Assembly (NCBI GenBank): GCA_002914805.1
Contig: JXTB01000188.1
Span: 1 to 64,000, forward strand
DNA length: 64,000 bases
Direction: 5' to 3'
From: Parasponia andersonii
Lineage: Eukaryota > Streptophyta > Magnoliopsida > Rosales > Cannabaceae
Positions 1-10,668 of the stretch are shown piece by piece. Below the pieces are notes generated by a model. The model worked only from the letters and a program-made list of their open reading frames with translations. It ran no database searches and was not told the DNA's origin. The position numbers and the translations under genes were made by a program. The first letter of the stretch is position 1. Every line of letters starts with the position of its first letter.

Positions 1-705
1 ATTCATCCAAACCTCATCGAAATAAAATCGAAACACAGTCGAAATAACATCGAAAGTTTATTTTACCTATTTAATAGAGAATACGGGGCATATTTAACCT
101 AATTTCTCTTTTAAATATCATCGAAAAGGTATCGAAATTTCGACTCTGTAAATCGAAATACAGTCGAAATACCATCGAAACTACGTCGAAATACTATCGA
201 AAATACGTCGAATTTCGCGTGATTTTCCGGTACTATTTTCAATCATACTCATCGAAATATGATCGAAAATTTAGACTAGCTAATCGAAAATACATCGAAA
301 AAATGTCGGAATGAAGTGAAAAATTTCTAAATCGTCTTCTACTACAAATGCCCTAAATTAAAAAAAAATAAAACCCTCAAATCAGATTTTGCTTATCTTC
401 TTTTAGGGACTCATTTTTCTGAACGTAATCCTAAACAGTGACAGAGATTTACGATAGACGGCACGACGAGATTTCGTCTTCCTCGGTTAACGACGCAATG
501 GTACTTGGCTCTTCAGAGAAGGAGACGAAAGAGAGAGTTGGAGAGAGAGAGAGAGAAATGAGGAGTTTAAGGGGAAGTGGCATATTTTCTCTTAGGTATT
601 AGTAAGGGTATTTTCGTCCGCAAGCATATTTTTCAAATATTTTTTAACTTGTGCATATGGGCCAAAATAAGGGTATTACGGAACATATTTAACCTAATTT
701 CCCTA
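1..705. repeat. TCGAAA-rich repeat region, left end outside window
   Basis: The first 310 bases contain 15 copies of TCGAAA, mostly 10-14 bases apart and often preceded by CA, CAG or ACG. The rest is AT-rich with a GA-rich stretch near 530-560. A roughly 28-base stretch (core CATATTTAACCTAATTT) occurs in direct orientation at 81-108 and 675-703, so the block could be bounded by short repeats. I found no ORF. It directly adjoins the broken TLC exon 4 and replaces the expected exon 5, so it probably belongs to a transposable element with motif-rich ends. The class is unknown. Confidence 0.5.
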
Positions 706-734
706 GTGTTTTAGGAGACCCTTTTGACTTTTAC

Positions 735-1063
735 CTGTATGATTGGAGGGTTGTTTGCCGCTACTGTAACGTACGTTATATAAGATCCAAATACCATCCT
801 TGCAACCGTAAGTACCACTGCAAAAGAAACCTAATGAAAAAACAATATTAAACCCCTCTTTTTTTTTTCTTTTTTTTTTTAATTTTAATTTGAGATTAAT
901 TTATAAGACAATTTTGGAAGACCATCCGAGTCTCTGGACTTGCATCAGCAGCTGAGTTTAAGTCGGTGTCCTTGCAACCAAGCTCTTTGATGAGTTCTCT
1001 TATGTGTAGGAAAGGGGTAGAGAGTTCTCATATCCACAAAGCTGCCACCAATTCTGAACCACT
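735..1063 (-). pseudogene. Broken TLC-domain paralogue (exons 3 and 4 only)
   Basis: On the minus strand two blocks match exons 3 and 4 of the TLC gene at 11121-14794. Exon 3 copy: 944-1063, 120 bp. Exon 4 copy: 735-830, 96 bp. Both lengths equal those of the intact gene, and AG acceptors are present at each. The exon 3 copy reads SGSELVAALWI, then a TGA where the intact gene has Thr, then a readable stretch ending LNSAAD. The donor after it is GC instead of GT. The exon 4 copy reads FAVVLTVARMV and ends PPIIQ before a GT donor. Exons 1, 2 and 5 are not found: a TCGAAA-rich repeat lies on one side and retrotransposon remnants on the other. This is a decayed tandem duplicate, not a functional gene. 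Confidence 0.8.
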
Positions 1064-1517
1064 CTGAAAAATCAGGCAAAATTAAAAGATGTACGAGTGA
1101 GCTACTAGTTAAGAATAATCATAAAATACAATAAAGGAGCAATGTTTTGAGGTGAATCATGGATTCATGTTCTTACTTCACTCGCCTTTTTTTTTTTTTT
1201 AATTAATTATTATTAAGTAGAAGAAGAAGGATGTAATGGCCAAGGAGAAGAACACTAATTTTGACAGGAAATTAGTGATTTTTTTTTTAATAAAAATTTC
1301 TTCACACCAAAACTAGTCGACGCTCCTTCCTTATACGAGAAAGACATAATTGACCAAATACTAAAATTACTCCTAAGAATACTAATAATGGAAATAATGT
1401 AATAAAAGATAGCCAAAAATTGTCCCTTATTTAGACACTTTCCTAAGAGTTGTTACAATCCCACACCCTTAAATTAGCCTTGTCCCCAAGGCTTGAAATC
1501 AGGAAACTATTGCTACA

Positions 1518-1643
1518 GAGTAAACAGCTCTTCCCATGTAGCATCCTCTAGAAAGGAGTTGGACTAATGAATCAAAACTAGAGTAAACTACTCTTCCCAT
1601 GTAGCATCCTCTGGAAAGGTGTTGGACCAATGAACCAAAACTT
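1518..1643. repeat. 63-bp tandem duplication in the retroelement chromodomain tail
   Basis: Two adjacent copies (1518-1580 and 1581-1643) share the core TCTTCCCATGTAGCATCCTC. Antisense they encode the EDATWEE segment twice. The period, 63, is a multiple of three. Several single-base differences show the duplication is not recent. Confidence 0.85.
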
Positions 1644-1780
1644 GAGCTATTGACTTATTATTCTTCTATTCAACATAATTATAGGAAACAATTTCACTCG
1701 GCCTTCATCATCAACAGTAGGGAGATTGACTTGAGGTACAACTGATGCACCTATTTTCTTTTTAAGGCAGGACCATGGAA

Positions 1781-2093
1781 TTAGAGTTGCAAATATGGGT
1801 GAGGCCAACGGGCTAGCCCGCATCCCGCAAATTTGACCCAGGCTCGGTAGTCAATTTTTTATTATTTTTTTTAAATTTTTATCGTTTTTGTAACTATTAT
1901 TAAAAAAATAATATTTTTATGAAATAATATTGGTCCGGCCTGATTTTGGCCCGGTGATATTTAGCCATTAGACTATAGGACCATGCCGAGCAAGGCCTCC
2001 TTTTTAGACTTCTAGATTGGCTCGGCCTAGCTCAAATTTCCTTTTTGGTTCAAACGGGCCGAGCCGGGCTGCGCGGCCCATATCTGCAGTACT
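1781..2093. mobile_element. hAT-like MITE inside the chromovirus remnant
   Basis: The 313-bp non-coding insert interrupts the gypsy reading frame. Its ends are imperfect inverted repeats (TTAGAGTTGCAAATATGGG at the left; AGTACTGCAGATATGGG read inward from the right). Degenerate 8-bp flanks, CCATGGAA (1773-1780) and ACATAGAA (2094-2101), are a plausible mutated target duplication. Subterminal GGGCCGAGCCGGGC-type words are typical of a common plant hAT-derived MITE group. Removing it rejoins the two gypsy coding halves at the expected place. Confidence 0.7.
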
Positions 2094-2824
2094 ACATAGA
2101 ATACAAGATGAATTCTTGCTTTAGGAGGAAGCTCTAACTTGTATGCTACCTGTCCAATGCATTGTAGAACCTTGTAGGGACCAAAAAATTGTGGCAAAAG
2201 TTTCTGATTCCATCGAACAGCCGCAGAGGTTTGTTTGTATGGCTGTAAACATAGATACACTAAATCTCCTACTTCGAACTCTCGCTCTGTTTAGTGTTGA
2301 TCAACTGCTTGTTTCATTTGGTTTTGAGTCTCAAAATTTTCTCGTAAGTGTCTAATCATAGTGTCTTTGATCCATTAACTGTTGCTCAATAACTGCAACT
2401 TGGGTTTTTCCTGCTACATAAGTGGTGTATGCAGGCGGTGGTCTGCCATAAACAGATTCAAAAAGAGTGGTACTAGTAGAAAAATGGAATGACATGTTAT
2501 ACCACTATTCAGCCAAAGGCAACTATTTAACCCACTACCAAGGCCTATTGCTTGATATACATCGTAAGTATTGCTTCGAGCATTTGTTGACAACTTCAGT
2601 CTGACCATCATCTTGCAGAGTAAATAATTCCTACCAAAAATTGCCTGTAAACACTAGATCCCTATATGAAATAATTTTTTCCAGCATATTACGAAGCTTA
2701 AAAACATTATACATAAAGGTTTTGGCCACATCCTTAGTTGTGTAAGGATGGCTCAATACCATAAATAAGTGTACTTTATTAAGCAATCGACCATATCCTT
2801 GTAATGTTTGGGGAAGTGCCTGCT

Positions 2825-5800
2825 GCTACCACTCAAATGGTGGATTTCCTCACCGTAGACCAAAGGTCAGCGTACAACGCTATAATCGGGTAACCAACCT
2901 TGAATAAGTTAAAGGCAGTTGTCTCGACCTACCATCTCATGATGAAGTTCCCAATCGAATGAGGGGTTGAGGTAATCAGGGGAGACCAGACCTTGGCATG
3001 AGAGTGTTAAGCCATGGCAACAAAAGCCAATCAAAATGTGCGAATGGTTTCCACGATCTACTAGGTAGATAATGTGGGGACTATTCCCCAGGATACACAG
3101 ACCATTAATGACCTCGACCCCCAAGAAGAGCAAAAGGGGAAGGTAGCCGAACCCGTTGAGGATCTAGAATCCATCTAAATAGATGACTAGTGCCGAGAGC
3201 GATCAGTCAGAATCGGGTCTAGATTGCTAGGAGAACTCCGAGAAAAGCTCTTAAGCTTCCTAAAAGAGTATAAAGATGTATTTAGGCTTCCTAAAAGAGT
3301 ATAAAGATGTATTTTTTGCTGGTGTTCATTGGAATATAATTTTCGGAAAATATTTTCATAAAATTATTTTCAAGAACACCATAGTTTTGTAAAATCAAGA
3401 AATACAGCGAAATTGGTCGTTTAAAATTTTTCTTTTTACAAAATGTTTCGTGATTTAACATAAATTAACTCTTAATCTAGACAAGAACAATACCCAGATT
3501 CGCTTCAGAACCTTCTCATCTTTCTGTCTATTCTCGAAAGCCGTTTGATTGATCTGGTGGGTGGTCACCTTCTTGATTCCCCACAAAGAGATCTGCAAAT
3601 GAACAAGAAGACAATCTCCTCAAACCGATTTGTCCGAGATGGACGAAACACCAAGGACAGTGAATCCCTAGTGGTGGCCGATTTTCTCTGCTCTCTCTCT
3701 CTGTTTTTCGTGTGACACTCTCTTCTTAAGGGGGTGTTTCATATATAACACTTATGTCTGGTTGCTAGAGAACTTTTCTCTTAACTATAGAGAGATTAGT
3801 AAACCATAATGGACTTATTAGGCTTGTTGGGCTCAACTGATCATCAAATAACTATTGGGCTTTAATTTGAGCTAGACAAGGGACCAGATGGATCCATAAA
3901 GCCCAAGCTCCAATAGACCATATACCCACTATCATAATTAACTCTTAATTATGATTGAGTCTTGTCCATTAATATTGGGACACACCACTATAGGCCCAGT
4001 ATTAAACTCTTGGACTAAATGTCATTTATTTTCTGTGAAGCTTATTAATTATTAATTAGCTTGATCCATTTAGCATATATTATATCTGTAGACATACCCC
4101 CAATGCAATGTCATACTAGTAGGGTGAAATTACTGTATTACCACTCTAGTACATATTTACCTTTGAGTTGCCATTTTTCATCTAATGGATATTAGTTGAC
4201 TATGTTGTTTGTATCTGCTTATACCAACACAGTCAAATTCACATAGTGAATATCAGGGCCCTGGTTTATATTATTCAAGTACTTAAAAAAACTCAAAGTG
4301 ACATCATATGCATAGTGTCCATCTTGAAAAACGTTCTACACATTTCATATACCTTATCTTCTAAGATACCGACGTTTGAACCATAAATCGAAACTAGTCC
4401 TTTAGTAACTCAAAAAGACAAAACATATGAAAGTAAGTTCGTTAATCACTAGGATTAAGGTCTTCTACAATAGTGCTAGATTAGTAAAATTAGAAATTTG
4501 AGTTATGGTACTTAACCTCAAATTCTAATTCATTAGGTCTTGTTCGATGCTGTTATAAATTTTTTTATAACACACTAGTGTTTCTATCCGAAGACCCACT
4601 TCGATAATTAGAGACTTCATTAATTAAATTGATAACACTACATTCTATGGCATAGTAAAGTATTTCATCTTCAATATGCAGAATGCGAACAATTTAATTT
4701 AGACATAATGAAATAAAGAATATAATGTCTCCCACATATGAACTCATCATACGAATAATTCTTTATTACTCATTTCATGTTTTAGAATCTTTTAGATGTT
4801 TGCATAAGATAAACATACACATCACATGTATATCAATGGGACATAAATGAAATAGAAATTCATAATATAGAATTTCTTAATAACAAATAGATACTAAATA
4901 ATCCAATAAATATTGTTTATAATATCTAAATAATAAATTGCTTTATAAGATATTATTCCAACATTTTTTTGGTCGCATGAGGATATGCCCGACGTAGACC
5001 CTAGAGTGATCGTCCACCAACTGAAAGTGAATAAGCACACGAAAAAAGTTATCCAAAAAAGGGGGAAGTTCATTCCTGAAATGTATAGAGCGATTAATAA
5101 AGAGGTCAAAAAGCTGCTCAGACTAGATTCATAAGAGAAGTCAACTACCAGTGGTTAGCTAACATGGTCTTGGTAAAGAAGGCGAATAGGAAATGGAGGG
5201 TCTGTATAGAGTTCACAGATCTAAACAAGGGTTGCCCAAAGGACTATTTTCCACTGCCAAGAATTAATCAGCTAGTAGATGCGACAGCCGGGCATGAGCT
5301 TCTGAGTTTCATGGATACCTATTCAGGCTATAACTAGATTCGTATGTGCCCGGAAGATGAAGAAAAGACCTTGTTCACAAGGGGCATACCAAGCCAACGA
5401 AGATAACATGATTAAATATCTTGCCAAAATGGAGGAATAGTTAGGAGCCTTGACTTGGCATGAGATTATTAGGGTGCCGAAAGCTGAGAATGTTTAGGCC
5501 GATGGCCTCGCATGACTTACCTTAGAGCTCGTTGATAACTTTCTTGGACAGATACTGATCGAGATGTTGATTGAGCTTAGCACCTAAGAATGTGAATAGA
5601 CTATGTGCATAGACCGACTTCTTTCATGGATAGATCCAATCAAAGATTATTTGGAAACTGGTAAGCTACTTGTGAGAAAAATAAAGCTCAGAAGATCAAG
5701 TTCCAATCCAATCAATATATCATCATTGGAGATAAGCTTAACAAGAGGTGTTATATAGCTCTATATTTAAGATGTCTCCGACCTGATGAAGCAAAATATA

Positions 5801-6880
5801 TGCTGAAAGAAATATACAATATGGCATCTAGAAATCACTCAGGGCTAAGATTGCTTGCATATAAGGCCTCAAAGTAAGGATTCTATTGGTAGACCATGAA
5901 AAAGGATTCGGGAGAAATGGTGGAAAGATGCAAAAGTACTAGCATTTTGCGCACTATTCAAAAGAGCCCTCTAATCCCCTGTCCCTGATCATTAGTCCTT
6001 GGCCTTTCGCAAAGTGGGAGATAGATTTGATTGGACCCCTTCTTATTGCTCGAGCATAAGCAAAATTTGCGATCGTTGCCATTGACTACTTCACAAAGTA
6101 AATTGAGGCTTAACCCCTAGTAAAGATCATAGAAGCAAACTGTATGAATTTCATTTTTAAGAACATCATTTGCTAGTTCAGACTCCCACACTCAATATTA
6201 ACTGATAATGGCAAACAGTTTGACAATCTAAGCCTAAGGCAATTTTACTAGAATTAGGAGATCTATAAGCTATTCTCTACCCCTAATCACCCTTAGTCGA
6301 ATGGGCAAGTTAAAGTGGCCAATAAGACGATCAAGGAAAACTTAAAGAAAAGGCTAGATAAACTAAAGGGAGCCTGGGCTGACGAGCTGCTTGGTGTATT
6401 ATGGGCTCATCGGATGATAGAGAAAGCAACAACTGGAGAAGCACCATTTTTTTTCTCCTTCAGTACAGATGCAGTAATACCTGCCGAGGTTGGCATACCA
6501 AGTTATAGGGTCGAAGCCTATAAAATCAAGACCCTGAGCAAGGCGACATAGACAATGAAGAAGGCCTGAGAACAAATATTGACCTGGTCGAAGAGAAAAG
6601 AGAAAAGGCTCTTTTAAGAATTGCTGCCCATAAATAGACCGTCGCTCGACATTACAACTCAAAGGTATGAGCATGAATATTCAGAGTTGGCAAGCTTATG
6701 CTTAGGCGTGTGCTTTTGAATACCGCCAAGCTAGGAGCCGGAGCGCTCGGACCAAAGTAGGAAGAGCCACACTTGGTTACTGGAATCTTCCGACCAAGAC
6801 CTTATAAACTACAGGACATGTAGGGCAATGACCTACCTCATCCATGGAATGTTAAACACCTACGTAAGTATTACCAATAA
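2825..6880 (+). pseudogene. Degenerate pol of Tat-type element 1
   Basis: Pieces, in order: 2845-3040 encodes the region after protease (SAYNAII, then KAVVSTYHLMMKFP, RGDQTLA). 3230-3316 and 4964-5382 encode the start of RT (SHEDMPDVDPRVI, LLSFMDTYSGYN). At about 5383 the reading jumps to the C-terminal part of the second RNase H (NEDNMIKYLAKMEE, VPKAENV), so the YVDD catalytic core and first RNase H are missing. Integrase runs from about 5640 to 6880: zinc-finger region (NHSGLRLLAYKAS), core with LTDNGKQFD, and the C-terminal close PHPWNVKHLRKYYQ. The longest open stretch is 6315-6551. Stops and frameshifts occur throughout. A 30-bp tandem duplication lies at 3255-3314. Confidence 0.78.
3317..4963 (-). 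mobile_element. Solo LTR (1,647 bp) with TTTTT target duplication
   Basis: The block starts TGCTGG and ends TTCCAACA on the plus strand. Read on the minus strand it begins TGTTGGAATAATATC and ends CA, the standard LTR termini. TTTTT flanks it on both sides (3312-3316 and 4964-4968). Deleting the LTR and one TTTTT puts the two halves of the host RT reading frame back in phase, which supports the boundaries. There is no internal coding sequence, so it is most likely a solo LTR left by LTR-LTR recombination. The donor family (copia or gypsy) is not determined. Confidence 0.78.
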
Positions 6881-7009
6881 CTAAATTTTGTATGAAGAAA
6901 ATATATAATAAAAAATTTACATTCTTGTCTATTGTTTTTTGTTTAATTATAAGCTATTAACTGAAAACAGGGGGCAAAAGGCTAGTAACCGCATGATAAA
7001 ATAAAATTC

Positions 7010-7240
7010 CCATGTGCTTCTGAGCACCAGGGATAATAGATCACTCAATGTGCTTTCGAATACTAGGGAATCCCTAGGTGCTCTCGAGCATTAGAGATAA
7101 TAGATCTCTTAATATGCTTCCGAGCACTAGGGACAGAAAATATTCCTATATGCTTTTGAGCACTTGAGATAAAGTCAACGAAGAACAGATAAGATCAGGA
7201 TCCCTCTATATGTTTCTGAGCACAGAATTTCCGAATACTA
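7010..7240 (+). repeat. Degenerate 30-37 bp tandem repeats in the 3' spacer of element 1
   Basis: About six imperfect copies built around ATGTGCTTCCGAGCACTAGGG are followed in several copies by ATAATAGATC. They lie just after the integrase end and a purine run (GGGGGCAAAAGG near 6971). Short tandem repeats in the 3' untranslated region are a known hallmark of Tat-type elements. Confidence 0.7.
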
Positions 7241-7689
7241 GTAACATAATCCTACGTTGTTCCGTAGCACTAGCCTAGGAATCACTAATCTGATTTAATT
7301 CAATAACTTATTTCCCAAACATAGGGACAACCTATTGCAACTGGCAACTATCAAAATCTAAACTAAATTTACTTATGCTCAGAACCTCTTAGTGATCTAA
7401 CCTTAAAACTCGACTTCGATTAGTAGCACCAAAACTTAGTAAGTCCACGAAACAATTGAGACGTTGTGGAGTAAGTGGTGCAAGAATTAACACAGATAAA
7501 AAAAAAAGAGAGATTTCAAAAGGAAAGCATATATATAATAAGAAGAAACTATTTTAATGAAGAAAGTGCATACCGGAGGGTTTAATTGTCTTTACAAATT
7601 AAAATACAAGCTCGGCCGTCAAGACCCAAAAAAAAAAAAGAACACAGAAAAAAGAAGACTATTGCCATCACTTCAAGGATAACCTGCAT

Positions 7690-9620
7690 AGAGGTGACTT
7701 CAACTTGCTGGAGATGTCACAGGGTTCTGATCAACGAGTGGATTGGTCGGGATTTGGCTTTGGTCAGCAGCTGGGAGGAGAGGGCATAAGCGTAGTAGAC
7801 TCTTGGACGTATGGAGCAGTAGGAATATAGGTCCTTATATTGGGTTACCACTACGAGCTTAAGGTTCTCAAATCCCTGTTCGTATGTGTCCCACCAAGGA
7901 TTTGAATAGTAGTATTGAGTTGCAATCCAATCCTCCACTATTGTCTTCCCCTCCAGCTCGAGTTTAGCCTTTTTCTCCTCACTAAGTTGACTCTTAGCAT
8001 CGTTGGTCCTTTTCCATTAGTGCTCCCACTCTTTTCATGTTATGTTCCACTTGGAGCGATATCTCTCGATATTAGCAGATAAGTCCCTTCTTGTACATAA
8101 GCTCATTCATGAAAATTTGTTGCAATAGTAAGAATGCACTTAAAAGAGAGAAAAAAAAAAAAGAAAGAGAAAAAAGAGAAGTAGAGAAATGATTAAGATT
8201 AGAGTTGCCCGAGCAGTATGCTCCAAGCAAAAAGCAGCGAAATCCCTATCTGAGTGCCTCTTGCAGTCCTCCACAAGCTAGTCAGAGCAGGCAACATTCA
8301 TCCTATCCATCGACCCCTTTAAGTATAGTCTCATCTTTCAGGCAGGGGGCTTATTAGTGTGGGATGCGTCCATGGGCCTCTCGTTGGGATGGCCAGAAAG
8401 TGGAGGAGTCCTACTTGGAAGAGTAGGAGAAAACTCAAAAGTACAAAGGGGCTATGGATTCCTTGGTTGGACAGGGCACGAGTTGCTTCCCGGTGAACTC
8501 TGACCACCCCTTCCTTGGCTCTAGTATGAGCCCTTAGTACCCTCAGGTCCTCATTGATGTTTGACATGTCAAGCTCTAAAAAAATGAAGATTAGTGAAAT
8601 AAGTAATATAAAAGGGAAGAGAATCGAGATTGCCCCCTTTGAAATCCTATTGAAAGACGTGGCTCGACTAAATGGGCTCGATCATCTCCAAGTGGGGATA
8701 AGGTCACCATGTCAGGGGAGTCAAGATCGAACGGATGCATAGATGACTGGCTGGTCGGGGCAGTACTGGAAGCAACAGGATGGGCACGAATCGTTCTTTG
8801 CTTCCTAAGTTAAGTAATTCGGGAGGAAGGCCCAGCCTTATTTGGAACTTATGGTCGGGTGGGGCTGGCTCAGACATAATCCTCATAGTCGCCCTTATTC
8901 TTAAATAGGTGCCATCTAGTGTATTCCAAATTGATGTCAGTAATAAGGTTGCTGACCAACTTCTTTTCTCTTGGCATTCCCTCAATTGCAATTACTCGAG
9001 AGATAATGGTGCCGCTGGCCCAATTAGCACGACGTATTGGCCACTGCTTCCTAAGTCAGAAAGAATTCAAGATGTGATCTGAGCCTTCGAAGAGTCGGCC
9101 GCCGACCACATTGTCCCAATAAGTCCTAGAATAGAACCACTCGTTCTTGCCCTACTCGTCTGATGTCTCCTTGCCAAGGATTGGGTATGTCCTCGGACTA
9201 TTATCGTCGTCAGCCCTAGCCTAAAGATAGTATAATCATCGATTGCTCGGGGAGTTTTTCAACTGATAATGATATTTGATCACTGGGAGAGTAAGGTCCA
9301 ACCAACCCTCTAGCATGAACATCACCCACATGCCAAGCACATCTCTCCATCCATATGGGTTAAGCTACGTAGGGCAGATCTTGCAGTGGGTGAAGAAATT
9401 ATGTAGAAATTGGTAGAAGGGTAGCAACAAACCAGCTTCAAATAACCCTAAATAAAGGGTAATACAACCCTCTGACAGTCTGCTCACGAAGGGCAACTCC
9501 TTACATTCCTCAGGAAGAGCGGGAAATGATATTAGCCACAGGATAAACCTGGAAGCCATACAGATGACAGGGGTTAGGCGCGTATGACACATGCACCAAT
9601 CGAGTTAATAAAGGAAGAAT
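7690..9620 (-). pseudogene. Antisense ORF (aORF) remnant of Tat-type element 1
   Basis: Reading opposite to pol, from 9620 down, broken frames give GLFEAGLLLPFYQFLHNFF followed by a segment starting NPYGWRDVLGMW. Next comes KNEWFYSRTYWDNVVGG, then Ser/Pro-rich low complexity. A charged stretch predicted to form coiled coil (SQLSEEKKAKLELEGKTI) leads to a C-terminal block (SNPWWDTYEQGFENLKL). The N-terminal part resembles the domain often labelled putative gypsy-type transposon (Transposase_28-like) in plant databases. Element 2 carries the same arrangement at 44940-47270, also antisense. The function of aORF proteins is unknown. This copy has stops and frameshifts. Confidence 0.6.
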
Positions 9621-10239
9621 ACGCCGCATAATACGCCTTCCCAAGAAAAGGGCAATGCCATAATTATAGCCTATTCATGATTACAAAAACTGCAGGAATC
9701 CTGATAGACCGATTTTTGATGTGGCTATTGCCATACACCAATCATGATTGACTCTACTAAGTGACCGACCAAAAGGGAGGAGCCTCAGAAAAGCCAATCA
9801 AGGTATAACAAAGTTCTCACCTGAGTAAGTCATAACAAGAACTTGGAGGGCAGATGTTGAGGTTAATTTCCCCGAGCAAATCAAAAATAACATATACGCC
9901 ATATTGCGAATGACACATCACAATATTGACTAAAAATGACATCGTGTCCTATCGACTGACTAAGTTGACCAAGGGTTGAAGCTACGTCCTATTGTAAAAG
10001 GATAGCTGAATAAGTCTAAAAGGAAAAATTGTCCAGCCATGACACGACCAAGCCCATTGAGATAGAAAATCGGTTTGGTCGAATTTTATACTGCGTGATG
10101 ACTAGGTACCATAAGTCGAAGGCCAAAGAACCGAAAAATAGCCGACCATCAACGTAACGACATAACTCTGAATAAGAAGAAAAATAAAGAAGGCATGGTC
10201 TCAGGAGAAGTCGATACCTGACCCAATCACAAACTCATA

Positions 10240-10668
10240 TTTGTACAAGTGGGTATGTGTGATTCCCCTTTATCTTTTTAGAGATACGTGGATATCAATC
10301 CTAATTTTTGGAGTACCACAAAACTATTATAAATAGCTTCATAATCACTTGAAAAAGGTAAGCCACCGTAAATCCCTAAAGCCCTATTTGTCTTTTTGGC
10401 ATTTTCTCCTCTTATCATTTATTTACTTTTAGTTTACTATTCTATTGAATACTTTATTGAATGCATCACTAACTACCTTTCTGCTAAAGAGATTTGGCAA
10501 GTACCACACTAGTATCATCCCTTGCTAGTTGGTGAAATTCCATCTATAACATTTTTTAAAGTTGTACGGACTACACCTACATCAAGTCTGAGTTTTGGCT
10601 TCCCTTGAGAAAGAACTACGCAAGGTACATAACGCGCATTGGTTCACGGACCAAAGTCCATACCAATA
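10240..10668 (+). mobile_element. 3' part of an LTR (element 1 family)
   Basis: A TATA-like CTATTATAAATAGC lies at about 10332. The end (GGACCAAAGTCCATACCAATA) matches two other places: the plus strand near 55460-55572 and the minus strand near 56823-56990. The shared text covers the region around TTTTGGAGTACCACAAAAC and the final 120 bases. The 5' boundary of this LTR is uncertain and may lie near 9640. Confidence 0.65.

Larger units (their letters stand above)
1440..2815 (-). mobile_element. Ty3/gypsy chromovirus remnant (integrase to chromodomain end)
   Basis: Read on the minus strand from 2815 downwards, fragments in several frames match the end of a gypsy polyprotein. First comes integrase core (KDVAKTF, FTGNFW), then DGQTEVVNK, then the integrase C-terminus (FFGPYKVLQ, AYKLELPP). 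A chromodomain-like tail (VLVHWSN, EDATWEE) and the usual close (FPDF...GVG) follow. Stops and frameshifts are frequent, and about a dozen residues normally found just before DGQTE are missing. A hAT-like MITE (1781-2093) interrupts it and the tail carries a 63-bp tandem duplication. No LTR was recognised. Another Tat-type element abuts it in the opposite orientation at about 2820. Confidence 0.8.
2825..10668 (+). mobile_element. 5'-truncated Tat-type Ty3/gypsy retrotransposon (element 1)
   Basis: The order on the plus strand is protease-region tail, start of reverse transcriptase, C-terminal archaeal-type RNase H, integrase, repeat-rich 3' spacer, antisense ORF and 3' LTR. That order, with an antisense ORF between integrase and LTR, is known for Tat-lineage elements. 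The 5' LTR, gag and protease catalytic region are absent. A solo LTR (3317-4963) is nested in it, and most of RT plus the first RNase H is deleted at about 5383. Many stops make it an old inactive copy. Confidence 0.75.

Noticed and set aside
2143-2355. 70-codon plus-strand open frame
   Set aside because: Antisense shadow of the chromovirus integrase fragment.
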